A stretch of 57,784 bases of DNA. Origin: Actinomycetota bacterium. Its GTDB lineage: Bacteria > Actinomycetota > Acidimicrobiia > Acidimicrobiales > Ilumatobacteraceae. The position numbers and the translations under genes are program-made. This document shows, piece by piece, positions 8,373-19,114 of this stretch. The notes below the pieces were generated by a model, which saw only the letters and a list, made by a program, of their open reading frames with translations, searched no databases and was not told the origin of the DNA. Position 1 is the first letter of the stretch; the number at the start of each line of letters is the position of its first letter. The DNA is taken from contig RFMM01000180.1 of NCBI GenBank assembly GCA_009927665.1, positions 1 through 57,784 of the forward strand, in the 5' to 3' direction.

Positions 8373-10325
8373 ATGGCGCTCGCTGACATACGACAACCGA
8401 GCGATTTGCGGGGCCTCAGCAGCCAGCAGCTAACCGAACTATCGAGTGAAATCCGTGATTTCATCGTTGCTGCGGTCGCTGAAACTGGCGGTCATCTGGG
8501 CTCAAACCTCGGGGCGGTTGAACTGACGCTCGCCCTGCACCGCGTGTTTGAGTCGCCGCGCGACGCCATCTTGTGGGACACCGGGCATCAGGCTTACGTG
8601 CACAAGATCGTGACCGGTCGGCGCGGAGGCTTCTCGCAGCTGCGGCAGGCCGGCGGGCTCTCTGGATACCCGAGCCGCGAAGAGAGCGTGCACGATTTCA
8701 TCGAAAACAGTCACGCCTCGACGGTGTTGTCGTATGCGCACGGCATGGCGGTGGCACGCGACAAGGGTCAATCGCCCGACCGCCGACATGTCGTCGCCGT
8801 GATCGGTGATGGTTCTCTCACCGGTGGCATGGCGTATGAGGCGTTGAACAATCTCGGGCACAGCAAGTGTCGTGTCATCATCGTGTTGAACGACAACGGC
8901 CGCTCGTATGCGCCGACCGTGTCAAACCTCGTGGGCGCACCGAACCCACTCGAAGACGCCACCGAGCGTCCACGACCCAAAGACCGCTTCACATCACGAC
9001 TGGCGCGCGCGTTCACGAATGTGCGACTCAACCCGGTGTACGTGCGCCGACAGCGTCGACTCGAAGAGTGGTTGTATGAGTTGCCCTATGTCGGCCCGCA
9101 AGCCGAGCGCGGTCTCGAAGCGATCAAGGCGGGCATACGCGAGTTCTTGCAACCGACTGCATTCTTCGAAGCACTCGGCGTGCGCTACGTAGGGCCCGTC
9201 GACGGCCACGACATCGCCGAAATGGAACACGCCTTCAGCGCAGCCGCCGCCCGTTCAGAAGAAGGCCCGATCGTCGTGCACGTCATCACCCAAAAAGGTC
9301 GTGGATACTCGCCAGCTGAAGACGACGACGAGAAGCACCTGCACGACGCACCAGTGTTTGACCCGATCAACGGCCCACCCAAGTCGGTGCCGACCGGTTA
9401 CACCCAGGCATTCGCCGACGCGCTAATCAAAGAAGCAGAGACCGACCAGCGCATCGTGGCAATCACCGCCGCGATGCCGGGGCCGACCGGGCTCATCGCG
9501 TTTCAGTCGCACTTTCCCGATCGATTCTTCGACGTGGGTATTGCCGAGCAACACGCCGTTACCTTTGCAGCTGGTCTCGCGATGGGCGGGTTGCGACCCG
9601 TCGTGGCGATCTATTCCACCTTCCTCAATCGCGCGTGGGATCAGTTGGTCTACGACGTGGCGCTGCATCGTCTGCCGGTGATCTTCTGTCTCGATCGCGC
9701 TGGTGTGACGGGCGATGATGGTCCGAGCCACCACGGCGTGTACGACATGGCTCTGCTGTCAAAAGTGCCGGGCATGCGGGTGCTTGCTCCGTCAAGCGCC
9801 CAGGATCTGCAGCAGATGTTGCACGACGCGCTGTCGCTCGCTGACACTGGTCCAGTAGTGATTCGCTACCCCAAAGGAAACGCTCGACTGGTCGGCGAAC
9901 ATGAGGTCGGCTCAGGTTTGAGCGCGCGACGCATGACGAGTGACCCGGGTAAGGGTCTGTGCATCTTGGCCGTGGGCAAGATGGTGGCAGCAGCCGAGCA
10001 GGTGGTTGCCACACTCGCCCGCGAGAACGTGTCGGCGACACTGTGGGATGTGCGCAGCTGCGTGCCCGCCGACGACGCGATGATTCGCGATGCTGCAGCG
10101 CATCGCCGTGTTATCACCATCGAAGACGGTGTGCGCGACGGCGGCATTGGCTTCTTGCTCGCCGATGCGATCACCGCCGTGGTGCCCGTGGCTCCGCCAA
10201 CTATTCGCGTGCTTGGTCTACCCACCAAGTTCGTGCCGCACGCCAAACCCGACACGATTCTGGCCAAGTTCGGCCTTGATGCAGCCGGACTCGAACGCAC
10301 CGCGCGCGAGATGCTCACCCAGTGA
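8373..10325 (+). CDS. dxs: 1-deoxy-D-xylulose-5-phosphate synthase
   Basis: DXS condenses pyruvate and glyceraldehyde 3-phosphate in the first step of the MEP isoprenoid pathway, using thiamine diphosphate. The 650-residue protein shows GHLGSNLGAVELTLALH, the cofactor-binding motif GDGSLTGGMAYEALNN ending in NDN, the transketolase-type FFDVGIAEQHAVTFAAGLA and the DRAGVTGDDGPSHHGV segment. The length is normal. The ATG has no Shine-Dalgarno, and translation may depend on the PAP2 gene that ends 13 bases upstream. Its stop overlaps the start of the next gene (GTGA). Confidence 0.96.
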   Translation: MALADIRQPSDLRGLSSQQLTELSSEIRDFIVAAVAETGGHLGSNLGAVELTLALHRVFESPRDAILWDTGHQAYVHKIVTGRRGGFSQLRQAGGLSGYPSREESVHDFIENSHASTVLSYAHGMAVARDKGQSPDRRHVVAVIGDGSLTGGMAYEALNNLGHSKCRVIIVLNDNGRSYAPTVSNLVGAPNPLEDATERPRPKDRFTSRLARAFTNVRLNPVYVRRQRRLEEWLYELPYVGPQAERGLEAIKAGIREFLQPTAFFEALGVRYVGPVDGHDIAEMEHAFSAAAARSEEGPIVVHVITQKGRGYSPAEDDDEKHLHDAPVFDPINGPPKSVPTGYTQAFADALIKEAETDQRIVAITAAMPGPTGLIAFQSHFPDRFFDVGIAEQHAVTFAAGLAMGGLRPVVAIYSTFLNRAWDQLVYDVALHRLPVIFCLDRAGVTGDDGPSHHGVYDMALLSKVPGMRVLAPSSAQDLQQMLHDALSLADTGPVVIRYPKGNARLVGEHEVGSGLSARRMTSDPGKGLCILAVGKMVAAAEQVVATLARENVSATLWDVRSCVPADDAMIRDAAAHRRVITIEDGVRDGGIGFLLADAITAVVPVAPPTIRVLGLPTKFVPHAKPDTILAKFGLDAAGLERTAREMLTQ

Positions 10326-11131
10326 GCCAGGCCGACCTCGCGCTCGCGCTGCGCGCAGCCGATGTTGCTGACGCGGTCAGCCTGCCGGGCTTCGAGTCGC
10401 GCTCGTTTCGCGTCGACCACAAGGCCGACGCGAGTGAAGTCACCGAGATTGACCGCAACACCGAGTCGGCGATTAGCGACCTGTTGCGCCGCGAACGACC
10501 CGACTATTCGCTCTACGGCGAAGAGCACGGGGTGGTTGGCCCCGCCGATGCCGCACGTCAATGGGTGATCGACCCGATCGACGGCACGAGCAACTTCGTG
10601 CGCGGGGTGCCGGTGTGGGCAACGCTCATCGCACTGGTTGACGATGGCACTCCGGTGCTCGGCGTGGTGTCGGCACCGGCGCTCGGCATGCGCTGGTGGG
10701 CGGTGCGTGGCGGTGGTGCGTTCTACGGCAGGCTCGGCGCGGCAGTCGACCATCTTCGCGATGCCATTCGCCTGAGCGTTAGCGACACTGCCTCGCTCGA
10801 CTCAGCAAGTGCGAGCATCACCGTGACCGAGGCGTGGCATCGTGCGGGCAAGACTGCACCACTTGATGCATTGCAACGTGGTGTCAAACGTCTGCGCAAC
10901 TACGGCGACTTCTGGCAGCACATGCTGGTGGCGCAGGGCGCGGTTGACTTCGCCATCGACGGCATCGGGCTTGGCCCCTATGACAACGCAGCGATTTACC
11001 CGATCGTCACCGAGGCCGGCGGACGCGTCAGCAACCGCCACGGTGCCTTCGACTATCAATCAGACTCGCTCATTACGAGCAACGGCCGCCTCCACGACGC
11101 CGTGATTGGCGCGCTTGAAGGCGACCGTTAA
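10322..11131 (+). CDS. hisN: Inositol-monophosphatase-family phosphatase, histidinol-phosphatase-like (HisN)
   Basis: A 269-residue Mg-dependent phosphatase of the IMPase fold. The metal-binding motifs are GEEHG and WVIDPIDGTSNFVRGVP, followed by the C-terminal GPYDNAAIYPIVTEAGG. The GEEHG motif and the NFVRGVPVWATLIAL context resemble actinobacterial histidinol-phosphatase HisN more than SuhB, so HisN is the first choice. No other histidine gene is near, so a sugar or inositol phosphatase remains possible. Start is GTG at 10322, overlapping the dxs TGA. Confidence 0.75.
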   Translation: MSQADLALALRAADVADAVSLPGFESRSFRVDHKADASEVTEIDRNTESAISDLLRRERPDYSLYGEEHGVVGPADAARQWVIDPIDGTSNFVRGVPVWATLIALVDDGTPVLGVVSAPALGMRWWAVRGGGAFYGRLGAAVDHLRDAIRLSVSDTASLDSASASITVTEAWHRAGKTAPLDALQRGVKRLRNYGDFWQHMLVAQGAVDFAIDGIGLGPYDNAAIYPIVTEAGGRVSNRHGAFDYQSDSLITSNGRLHDAVIGALEGDR

Positions 11132-11148
11132 CTCGAATCTCTTGAGTT
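11130..11148. terminator. Weak hairpin between convergent hisN and groEL
   Basis: AACTCGA and TTGAGTT form a seven-pair stem (one G-U) around ATCTC, overlapping the hisN stop codon, in the 41-bp gap between two convergent genes. There is no T-run on either side, so a terminator role is uncertain. Confidence 0.3.
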
Positions 11149-11172
11149 GTTCCGCGTGAGCGGGACGATTCG

Positions 11173-12831
<1,659 letters not shown>

Positions 12832-13125
12832 TTACTTCGTGACAATCGCGAGCACGTCGCGGCTGGTGAGAATCAAGAGGTCGTCGCCCTTGTGCGCGAC
12901 TTCGGTGCCGCCGTACTTGCTGTAGAGCACGGTGTCGCCGACTTTGATCTCGAGCGGAAAGAACTTGCCTTCAGCGTCGCTCCAGCGACCAGGGCCAACG
13001 GCGAGCACGGTGCCCTGCTGTGGCTTTTCTTTGGCGGTATCAGGAATGACGAGACCAGAGGCAGTGGTCTGCTCGGCTTCCGATGGCTTGACGACGACCC
13101 GGTCGTCGAGGGGCTTCAGGTTCAT
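12832..13125 (-). CDS. groES: Co-chaperonin GroES (10 kDa)
   Basis: GroES caps the GroEL chamber. The 97-residue product begins [19 protein letters not shown], has the [18 protein letters not shown] mobile-loop region and the [11 protein letters not shown] strand. The ATG at 13125 is chosen because AAGGAA lies six bases upstream; the frame could open further up but that portion is not GroES-like. It is the first gene of groES-groEL. Confidence 0.97.
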   Translation of the reverse strand: MNLKPLDDRVVVKPSEAEQTTASGLVIPDTAKEKPQQGTVLAVGPGRWSDAEGKFFPLEIKVGDTVLYSKYGGTEVAHKGDDLLILTSRDVLAIVTK

Positions 13126-13190
13126 GGTTCTTCCTTTATGGTGCGGGTTCCCCGAGTGGGAAACGGGCTGATTTTGGTGCCGTTGGAGCG

Positions 13191-13217
13191 TTAGCACTCT
13201 CCCTCGGCGAGTGCTAA
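13191..13217. promoter_or_regulatory. CIRCE operator for HrcA
   Basis: A perfect inverted repeat, TTAGCACTC, nine bases, GAGTGCTAA, lies 66 bases before the groES start. This is the consensus CIRCE element bound by the heat-shock repressor HrcA. It sits directly downstream of a -10 box, where bound repressor would block transcription. Confidence 0.97.
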
Positions 13218-13246
13218 TGCTAGGGGTAGGTTCGCGTGGGCGACAA
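13217..13246 (-). promoter_or_regulatory. groESL promoter overlapping the end of maf
   Basis: On the minus strand TTGTCG (13241-13246) and TAGCAT (13217-13222) are separated by 18 bases, giving a primary-sigma-type promoter. Its -10 shares one base with the CIRCE operator. The promoter lies inside the last codons of maf. Confidence 0.7.
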
Positions 13247-13852
13247 CCCGAACGGCGCCAGCAGGCGTTCGACCAGTTGCACAGGCAGTCCTACGACCGT
13301 GGTGATGTGACCGTTGACGCTCGCGACAAAGGCGGCCGCCTCACCCTGCACGGCGTAGGCGCCCGCCTTGTCGAGCGATTCACCGGTGGCGAGATACCGC
13401 TCAAGCAGGTCGGGGTCAATCGCCACGAACGAGACGGCGGCGGTGTCAAGTTCGCAGTGCAGGTCGCCCGGCACGGGGCCGCGATCGACATGGTCGGCGA
13501 GGCTGCCCCGCGTAGCGCACACCGCCGTGTGCACCAAGTGGGTGCGGCCCGACAGACGCTGCAGCATGCGGCGAGCCTCCGTCGTGTCGCCGGGTGTGCC
13601 GAAGATTTCTCCATCGACATCGACCGTGGTGTCGGCCGCCAGCACGACAGCGTCGCGTGAGTGGCGGGCGGCGACCACCGCACACTTGGCGCGAGCCAGT
13701 CGCTGCACGTGTTCTCGCGGCGACTCTCCGGTCACGATCGCCTCATCGATGTTGGCTGCATCGACCGTGTGCGTGAGACCGAGTCGCTCGAGCAGCTCTC
13801 GTCGCCGCGGCGAACGCGACGCGAGCACCAGAGTCGGTGCGGCGGTGGTCAT
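13220..13852 (-). CDS. maf: Maf-family nucleoside triphosphate pyrophosphatase
   Basis: Maf proteins hydrolyse dTTP, UTP or modified NTPs and affect septum formation. The 210-residue protein has the signature [16 protein letters not shown] at the N-terminus, the [18 protein letters not shown] segment with the catalytic aspartate, and [14 protein letters not shown] near the C-terminus. The last residues and stop codon overlap the groESL promoter. It overlaps the dusB stop by four bases, and is the last gene of the overlapping minus-strand series. Confidence 0.93.
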   Translation of the reverse strand: MTTAAPTLVLASRSPRRRELLERLGLTHTVDAANIDEAIVTGESPREHVQRLARAKCAVVAARHSRDAVVLAADTTVDVDGEIFGTPGDTTEARRMLQRLSGRTHLVHTAVCATRGSLADHVDRGPVPGDLHCELDTAAVSFVAIDPDLLERYLATGESLDKAGAYAVQGEAAAFVASVNGHITTVVGLPVQLVERLLAPFGLSPTRTYP

Positions 13853-15066
13853 CCTCCGCTCAAGGTGGTGACGAGTGCGTCATCGGGCACGGTGAGATCG
13901 TCAAGATGATCGAGATAGCCGTGCGGCAGCATCACCTTGATCGGCCCGTTGGTGTGGCCGCGTGCGAGGCGCTCGCCGCCGTCGACGAGTTGGAGGGTGC
14001 GGTCGAGTGTTGCTGCGAGCTGTCGAACCTCGTCAAGCGTCGAAACTTCGGCGAAGCGGCGTCGCACCTCTGGCCCGACCGGGTAGCCCGTGAGATACCA
14101 CCCGCAGTGTTTGCGAAATTCGCGAATGCCTTTGCCTTCGTCGTTGCGTCCGTTGGCCTGATGGTGGTGCATCAACGACTCGGCATGCGTAAGCATCACG
14201 TCGAGCACGTCGCCAAGCAGCGGAGCCGGTTGGGGCTCACGGCCAGAAAACGCATCGATCAAATCACGAAACAACCACGGTTTGCCGAGACAGCCGCGAC
14301 CGATGACCACACCATCGCAACCCGTCTCGCGCACCATGCGCACGGCATCGCCAGCAGTCCAGATGTCGCCGTTGCCCAACACCGGAATATCTGGCACATG
14401 TTGCTTGAGTGCAGCGATGGCCTGCCACCGGGCATGTGGCGCATAATGCTGCTCGGCAGTGCGTGCATGCAGGGCAATGGCCACCGCGCCCTCGTCGCGA
14501 CAGATGGCGCCGGTGTCGAGATAGGTCAGCAGATTGTCGGTCACCCCCATGCGGAACTTGCACGTCACCGGAATGCCATAGCGACGTGCCGCGCGCACCG
14601 TGCTGGCCACGATCTCGCGCAGCAGATTTTTTTTGAGGGGCACCGCAGCGCCGCCGCCCTTGCGAGTCACTTTCGCGGCGGGGCAACCGAAGTTCAGATC
14701 GATGTGGTCGACCAAGTCTTCGCGTCCGAGAATGTCGACGGCAGCTTCCATGATTCGCGGGTCGCTGCCGTACAACTGCAGACTGCGAAACTGCTCATCG
14801 GGAGAAAAAGTGACCATCGATCGCGTGCGCGTGTTGCCGTAGACCAGGGCCGCTGCCATGATCATCTCGTTCACATAAATGAGGCCCGGCCCGAAACTGC
14901 GGCACAAGCTGCGAAACGGTGCGTTGGTCACCCCGGCCATCGGGGCGAGCACGACGGGCGGCCACACTTCGATGCCACGACCCGGTGAGCCGTCGGTGTG
15001 TGTGCCGCGCAAGGCGAGCGGGCGAATCACCTCTGCGGGCGATGCGGCAGCGGCTGACTGCGTCAC
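13849..15066 (-). CDS. dusB: tRNA-dihydrouridine synthase (DusB-type)
   Basis: This flavoenzyme reduces uridine in tRNA D-loops. The 405-residue product contains VVLAPMAGVTNAPFR, the IDLNFGCPAAKVTRKGGGAA active-site region with the catalytic cysteine, and NGDIWTAGDAVRMV and GVVIGRGCLGKPWLF for flavin binding. An eight-A run on the coding strand (14627-14634) falls at PLKKNLL and the frame is intact through it. It overlaps tsaD by four bases upstream and maf by four downstream. Confidence 0.94.
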   Translation of the reverse strand: MTQSAAAASPAEVIRPLALRGTHTDGSPGRGIEVWPPVVLAPMAGVTNAPFRSLCRSFGPGLIYVNEMIMAAALVYGNTRTRSMVTFSPDEQFRSLQLYGSDPRIMEAAVDILGREDLVDHIDLNFGCPAAKVTRKGGGAAVPLKKNLLREIVASTVRAARRYGIPVTCKFRMGVTDNLLTYLDTGAICRDEGAVAIALHARTAEQHYAPHARWQAIAALKQHVPDIPVLGNGDIWTAGDAVRMVRETGCDGVVIGRGCLGKPWLFRDLIDAFSGREPQPAPLLGDVLDVMLTHAESLMHHHQANGRNDEGKGIREFRKHCGWYLTGYPVGPEVRRRFAEVSTLDEVRQLAATLDRTLQLVDGGERLARGHTNGPIKVMLPHGYLDHLDDLTVPDDALVTTLSGG

Positions 15067-16109
15067 CTTTGGCCCGCCGCCAACTTGAGGTTCGGGTTCG
15101 CACCAGTATCCAGCGGCGAGGTTTCTCCACGCGCCAAGCGATACCAGCCAGCACTCGCAATCATCGCCGCATTATCAGTGCACATCTCACGCGACGGCAA
15201 CACGACACGCACCCCATCGTCATCACCCGCACGCTGCATTTCTCGACGCAGCAGCGAGTTGGCCGCCACCCCACCACCGAGAGCAATCGTGCGGGCACCG
15301 CACTGACTTGCCGCTCGACGCGCCTTGTGCACAAGCACGTCGACCACCGCACGCTGAAACGATGCCGCTACATCGTCACTTGCAACCTGCGGGTGGGCTC
15401 GCACATGGTTGATGACCGCCGTTTTCAGACCGCTGAACGACACGTCGAAGCCCTCGTTGCGCATCGCGCGCGGGAAGTCGATGGCCTTCTCGTTGCCACG
15501 TGTCGCCGCCTTGTCGATGGCCGGCCCACCCGGAAACCCAAGCCCGAGAAATCTCGCCACCTTGTCGAAGGCCTCACCTGCTGCATCGTCGATGGTCTGG
15601 CCGACGACGCGATAGTCGTGCGGGTCGTTCATTGCTACGAACATCGTGTGGCCACCCGAGACGAGCACGAACAACATCGGAAACTCTGCGTCGGGAGCAT
15701 CAAGCAACGCCGCGTACAGATGCGCTTCGAGATGGTTGACACCCACGAATGGCACATCAAGGGCGAGTGCCATGGCCTTGGCTGCCGACACACCAACGAG
15801 CAAAGCGCCGACGAGCCCAGGCCCGACCGTGGCGGCAACTGCATCGACTCGCCCAACGTCGATACCAGCGCGCGCGATGGCTTGGGCAGTCACGTGTGGC
15901 AACGCCTCAAGATGCGCACGGCTTGCAATCTCGGGCACGACGCCGCCGAACCGGGCGTGTTCATCGAGCTGACTCGCGACCACCGACGACAACACGTCAC
16001 CGCCACCCATTACCACCGCGACTGCCGTTTCGTCGCAGCTCGTCTCGATGCCGAGCACCACGGTGCTTTCGTCAGCCGTCACCTTGTGACCAGTCAGGTC
16101 TTCAGCCAT
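15063..16109 (-). CDS. tsaD: tRNA N6-threonylcarbamoyladenosine transferase TsaD
   Basis: TsaD transfers the threonylcarbamoyl group to A37 of ANN-decoding tRNAs. With the start at ATG 16109 it has 348 residues, with VLGIETSCDETAVAVV at 18-33, the metal-binding pair H126 and H130 in NHLEAH, and a C-terminal MCTDNAAMIA motif. The frame opens 14 codons further upstream, but the chosen start matches family length and overlaps the rimI stop by eight bases. It forms the t6A machinery with the adjacent tsaB and tsaE. Confidence 0.95.
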   Translation of the reverse strand: MAEDLTGHKVTADESTVVLGIETSCDETAVAVVMGGGDVLSSVVASQLDEHARFGGVVPEIASRAHLEALPHVTAQAIARAGIDVGRVDAVAATVGPGLVGALLVGVSAAKAMALALDVPFVGVNHLEAHLYAALLDAPDAEFPMLFVLVSGGHTMFVAMNDPHDYRVVGQTIDDAAGEAFDKVARFLGLGFPGGPAIDKAATRGNEKAIDFPRAMRNEGFDVSFSGLKTAVINHVRAHPQVASDDVAASFQRAVVDVLVHKARRAASQCGARTIALGGGVAANSLLRREMQRAGDDDGVRVVLPSREMCTDNAAMIASAGWYRLARGETSPLDTGANPNLKLAAGQR

Positions 16110-16650
16110 TTCGTTCTGCCTCGATCTTCTCGAGCCGTGCGCGAAACGCATCTGCCTGAATGTCGGTGCACCACATCACGATGGCGTCGTCACGATTCTC
16201 GTAATACTTCGGTCGCACACCCACCGGCGCGAAGCCGAAACGCTGATACATCGACTGTGCCGAAACATTCGACTGGCGCACTTCAAGCGTGAGTGAGGCC
16301 ATCCCCGCGCGACGCGCCTGCCAGGCGAGATCCAACAGCAGCTCAGTGGCGATGCCGCGGCGGCGCATTGATACATCTACGGCGATGTTGGTGATGTGGG
16401 CGGCGTCGTCCATGTAGATCATTCCGCCGTACCCGACAAGACGACCGGCGAGAAGCGCCACCAAATAGTGCCGCGAACCACGTGACTGCATGGCGAGTTC
16501 GTCTTCAAAGACGCCCCGAGTCCAAGGTGCGGGATACGACACCGACTCGATTGCCATCACCTCGTCAAGATGCGATTTGCGCATCGGTTCGATGTGCAAC
16601 GCATCGGGATCGTTCATCGTGCGTCGCAGAAGGCGGCTCAAGATGCTCAT
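16102..16650 (-). CDS. rimI: GNAT N-acetyltransferase, RimI-like
   Basis: A 182-residue GNAT-fold acetyltransferase. The acetyl-CoA-binding motif reads ITNIAVDVSMRRRGIATELL, followed by LEVRQSNVSAQSMYQRFGF, typical of RimI, which acetylates the N-terminus of ribosomal protein S18. The location between tsaB and tsaD is the usual place for rimI in Actinobacteria. The ATG at 16650 overlaps the tsaB stop (ATGA). An ATG/GTG start seven codons earlier is possible but less natural. Confidence 0.88.
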   Translation of the reverse strand: MSILSRLLRRTMNDPDALHIEPMRKSHLDEVMAIESVSYPAPWTRGVFEDELAMQSRGSRHYLVALLAGRLVGYGGMIYMDDAAHITNIAVDVSMRRRGIATELLLDLAWQARRAGMASLTLEVRQSNVSAQSMYQRFGFAPVGVRPKYYENRDDAIVMWCTDIQADAFRARLEKIEAERNG

Positions 16651-17417
16651 GCGCTGCTCCGTGTCGACCAATGGATGTCGGCATCAGCATCGCGCAGATA
16701 GAGAGCGGCCACCGTCGCGACCTCAACCGCGTCACCCTCGCCTTCGCTGTCGTCGTGGCTGTCGTCTTGGCTGTAGTCCTCGAGCAGCTTGTCGATGGCC
16801 AGCTGCGTAATGGCACGAGCGTGCGGAAAATCCAGCGACTCATCACCGAAGGTGACGCACCACGCCTGGGCGCCGACGGCTTCGCGAATCTCTTCGGCGT
16901 TTCGGCGGGCAAACTCACCGATCAAACGACAGTTCTGGCCTCGCTCACGCACCGTGAGCACGAGGTCGGCAAGACTTCCCACTCGAGGCGGCGCGACGCT
17001 TGTCGTTGTGCCGTCATCGCCCACCCGGTGCAGCGACCATGCCACCTCACGACGGCGTGTGTCGATCGTTGGCACCACAACATCACACTCACCGAGCGCT
17101 GCTGCCGGCACCGATGCGGCGAGCGCGGTGAGACCGTCGATACCCACCAGACGCACGCCCAACACCTGAGCCAACGCCTGCGCGGTCGCAATGCCCACGC
17201 GCATACCAGTGAAGAGCCCCGGGCCAACATTGACCGCAATCGCCTCGATTTCGGCCAGCGTCAACTTGGCACGCTTCACGACGAACTCGACCATGGGTGT
17301 GAGGTCTTCGGCATGGCGACGATCGCTGCGCGACTCACTTGCTGCCAACACGTCGCGACCGTCAGCCACCGCAACGCTCACCAGCGAGGTAGCAGTGTCA
17401 ATACCAAGCACGATCAT
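16647..17417 (-). CDS. tsaB: t6A synthesis protein TsaB
   Basis: TsaB is the scaffold partner of TsaD in tRNA t6A formation. The 256-residue protein begins MIVLGIDTATSLVSVAV and has AIAVNVGPGLFTGMRVG, both family signatures. The start at 17417 overlaps the tsaE stop (ATGA). Near the C-terminus an acidic stretch rich in Asp, Ser and Glu (around EDYSQDDSHDDSEGEGD) is inserted before the terminal AALYLRDAD element; this looks like a flexible loop. Confidence 0.93.
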   Translation of the reverse strand: MIVLGIDTATSLVSVAVADGRDVLAASESRSDRRHAEDLTPMVEFVVKRAKLTLAEIEAIAVNVGPGLFTGMRVGIATAQALAQVLGVRLVGIDGLTALAASVPAAALGECDVVVPTIDTRRREVAWSLHRVGDDGTTTSVAPPRVGSLADLVLTVRERGQNCRLIGEFARRNAEEIREAVGAQAWCVTFGDESLDFPHARAITQLAIDKLLEDYSQDDSHDDSEGEGDAVEVATVAALYLRDADADIHWSTRSSA

Positions 17418-17902
17418 GGCGCCACCGTCGTGCCGAGATGTGCTGCAATTCGTTCGAGGCGAGATTGCCAACCAGAACCGTGTGCCGCGAGAGTGATGCT
17501 TCGCTGGTTGGCGTCATCAGCGTGAGCGAATCGAAGCGCAAGATGGTCTGGGAAGGCGTCGCTCAGCACTTCTCCCCACTCAATCACCAGCACGTTGCCC
17601 GCTGCTCGCGCACCGTCGAGATCGAGGTCGTCGAACTCTGCCGTGCGCTCAAGGCGATAGACGTCGGCATGACACACGTTGAGTGCGCGACCTCGATATT
17701 CATGCATCAACGTGAAGGTGGGCGAAGTCACGGCATCGACCACACCGAGTGCTGCACACAGCGCCTTGGTGAACATCGTCTTGCCGGCACCGAGGTCGCC
17801 TGACAACAGCACCACGTCTCGTGGTCGCAGCACACCTGCCACGGCAACGGCAAGCTGCTCAGTGTCGCCCGGTGACGCCGACTCAAGGTGCAGATGCGTC
17901 AT
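17414..17902 (-). CDS. tsaE: t6A synthesis ATPase TsaE
   Basis: TsaE is the ATPase that regulates the TsaB-TsaD complex. The 162-residue protein has the Walker A loop GDLGAGKT at 35-42, the SPTFTLMHEY segment and the VIEWGEVL Walker-B-like region. The ATG at 17902 shares one base with the alr stop (TGATG), and the gene end overlaps tsaB, so the whole series is likely co-translated. Confidence 0.93.
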   Translation of the reverse strand: MTHLHLESASPGDTEQLAVAVAGVLRPRDVVLLSGDLGAGKTMFTKALCAALGVVDAVTSPTFTLMHEYRGRALNVCHADVYRLERTAEFDDLDLDGARAAGNVLVIEWGEVLSDAFPDHLALRFAHADDANQRSITLAAHGSGWQSRLERIAAHLGTTVAP

Positions 17903-19101
17903 CACTGATCGCCATAGATTCGCGGCACACGAGAGGAAACATTGCATACGACCTCATAGGTGATGGTGTCGAGTGCGCGAGCCCAATCTTCGATGGTGAT
18001 GCGCTCGCTGCCCTGCATGCCAAAGATGACCGCTTCGTCACCAACGCGAACGGTGTCGTTTCCACAATCGACCATCAACTGATCCATCGTCACCACGCCG
18101 AGAATTCGGCGGCGGCGACCGCCCACCAACACCCGCGCGTCGGTGCTCCACGCGCGACGCGAGATTCCGTCGGCGTAACCGAGTGGCAGCGTCGCAACGG
18201 TCGTGTCGTGCTCAAGCACCGTGCGCAGACCATAACTGACGCCCTCACCCGCACCCACGCGCTGCACATGGGCCACCTCGGTGCGCAGGCGCATCACAGG
18301 CTCGAGCGATGCAGCAAGGTCGGCAACCCCGTCGCCGGGCAAAAGGCCGTATGCCGAGATTCCGGCGCGCACCATCGTGTGCTGGGCTACGCCTTGTGCC
18401 GCTGCGTTCGCCGCAGCCGTGAGACCGCGCAACGTTGCAGCCGAGTTCGCCGCGTGTACATATCGCAGATGTGGGGCAACAGCACGAACCTCGGCGAGCA
18501 TCTGCTCAAACGTGACGAGTTGCCGTTGCGTGGCAGGGTGCTGCGGATCATCGGCGGTCGCGAGATGCGTCATGACGCCTTCGAGCTCAAGCCCTGCAGA
18601 GCTGACGATCTGACGCGTGCGCTCGACCGCTCGCGACGGGTCGACGCCGGCGCGGTGCATGCCGGTGTCGATCTTCAGGTGCACTTTCACCTGTCGTTTC
18701 GCGCGTGTCGCGGCTGCAGACAGCGCGGTGACGTAGTGCTCGTTGTACACCACGCACGTCACGTCGTGAGCAACGAGCAGGTCGGCAGCTGCAGGTGATT
18801 GCTCGCTCAACACCATGAGCGGTGCAGTCACCCCCGCTTCACGTAGAGCCACGGCTTCTTGCGCAAGCGCCACACACAAACCGCTGGCACCGGCTGCAAG
18901 CACCTGCGGCGCACACTGCAAAGCACCGTGTCCGTAGGCATCAGCCTTCACGACGACCCACAACTCTGCGGGGGCTGCCAGAGTGACGAGTCGAGCGACA
19001 TTGCGACGCAGGGCGGCGAGATTCACCTCGGCACGAGTGGGGCGCAGCGCACGCGCCGCAGCCGAGCCCGAAGTTGCCGAACCCACAGCACCGTTGCTCA
19101 C
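17902..19101 (-). CDS. alr: Alanine racemase
   Basis: Alr makes D-alanine for peptidoglycan with pyridoxal phosphate. The 399-residue product has the PLP-lysine motif VVVKADAYGHGA (K52) and the second catalytic tyrosine in MVRAGISAYGL. The start is a GTG at 19101, chosen because GAGGGG lies about nine bases upstream and because it follows the acpS stop by 13 bases. The frame is open further up inside acpS. In many Actinobacteria an NAD(P)HX repair gene lies between acpS and alr; it is absent here. Confidence 0.94.
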   Translation of the reverse strand: MSNGAVGSATSGSAAARALRPTRAEVNLAALRRNVARLVTLAAPAELWVVVKADAYGHGALQCAPQVLAAGASGLCVALAQEAVALREAGVTAPLMVLSEQSPAAADLLVAHDVTCVVYNEHYVTALSAAATRAKRQVKVHLKIDTGMHRAGVDPSRAVERTRQIVSSAGLELEGVMTHLATADDPQHPATQRQLVTFEQMLAEVRAVAPHLRYVHAANSAATLRGLTAAANAAAQGVAQHTMVRAGISAYGLLPGDGVADLAASLEPVMRLRTEVAHVQRVGAGEGVSYGLRTVLEHDTTVATLPLGYADGISRRAWSTDARVLVGGRRRRILGVVTMDQLMVDCGNDTVRVGDEAVIFGMQGSERITIEDWARALDTITYEVVCNVSSRVPRIYGDQ

Positions 19102-19114
19102 GAGTGTTGACCCC

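Noticed and set aside
14627-14634. Eight-base homopolymer in dusB as a seventh frame error
   Set aside because: The dusB frame is continuous through the run and the protein fits the family on both sides.
13837-16292. Two long plus-strand frames opposite dusB and tsaD
   Set aside because: They overlap two well-supported genes along their full length and show no motif.
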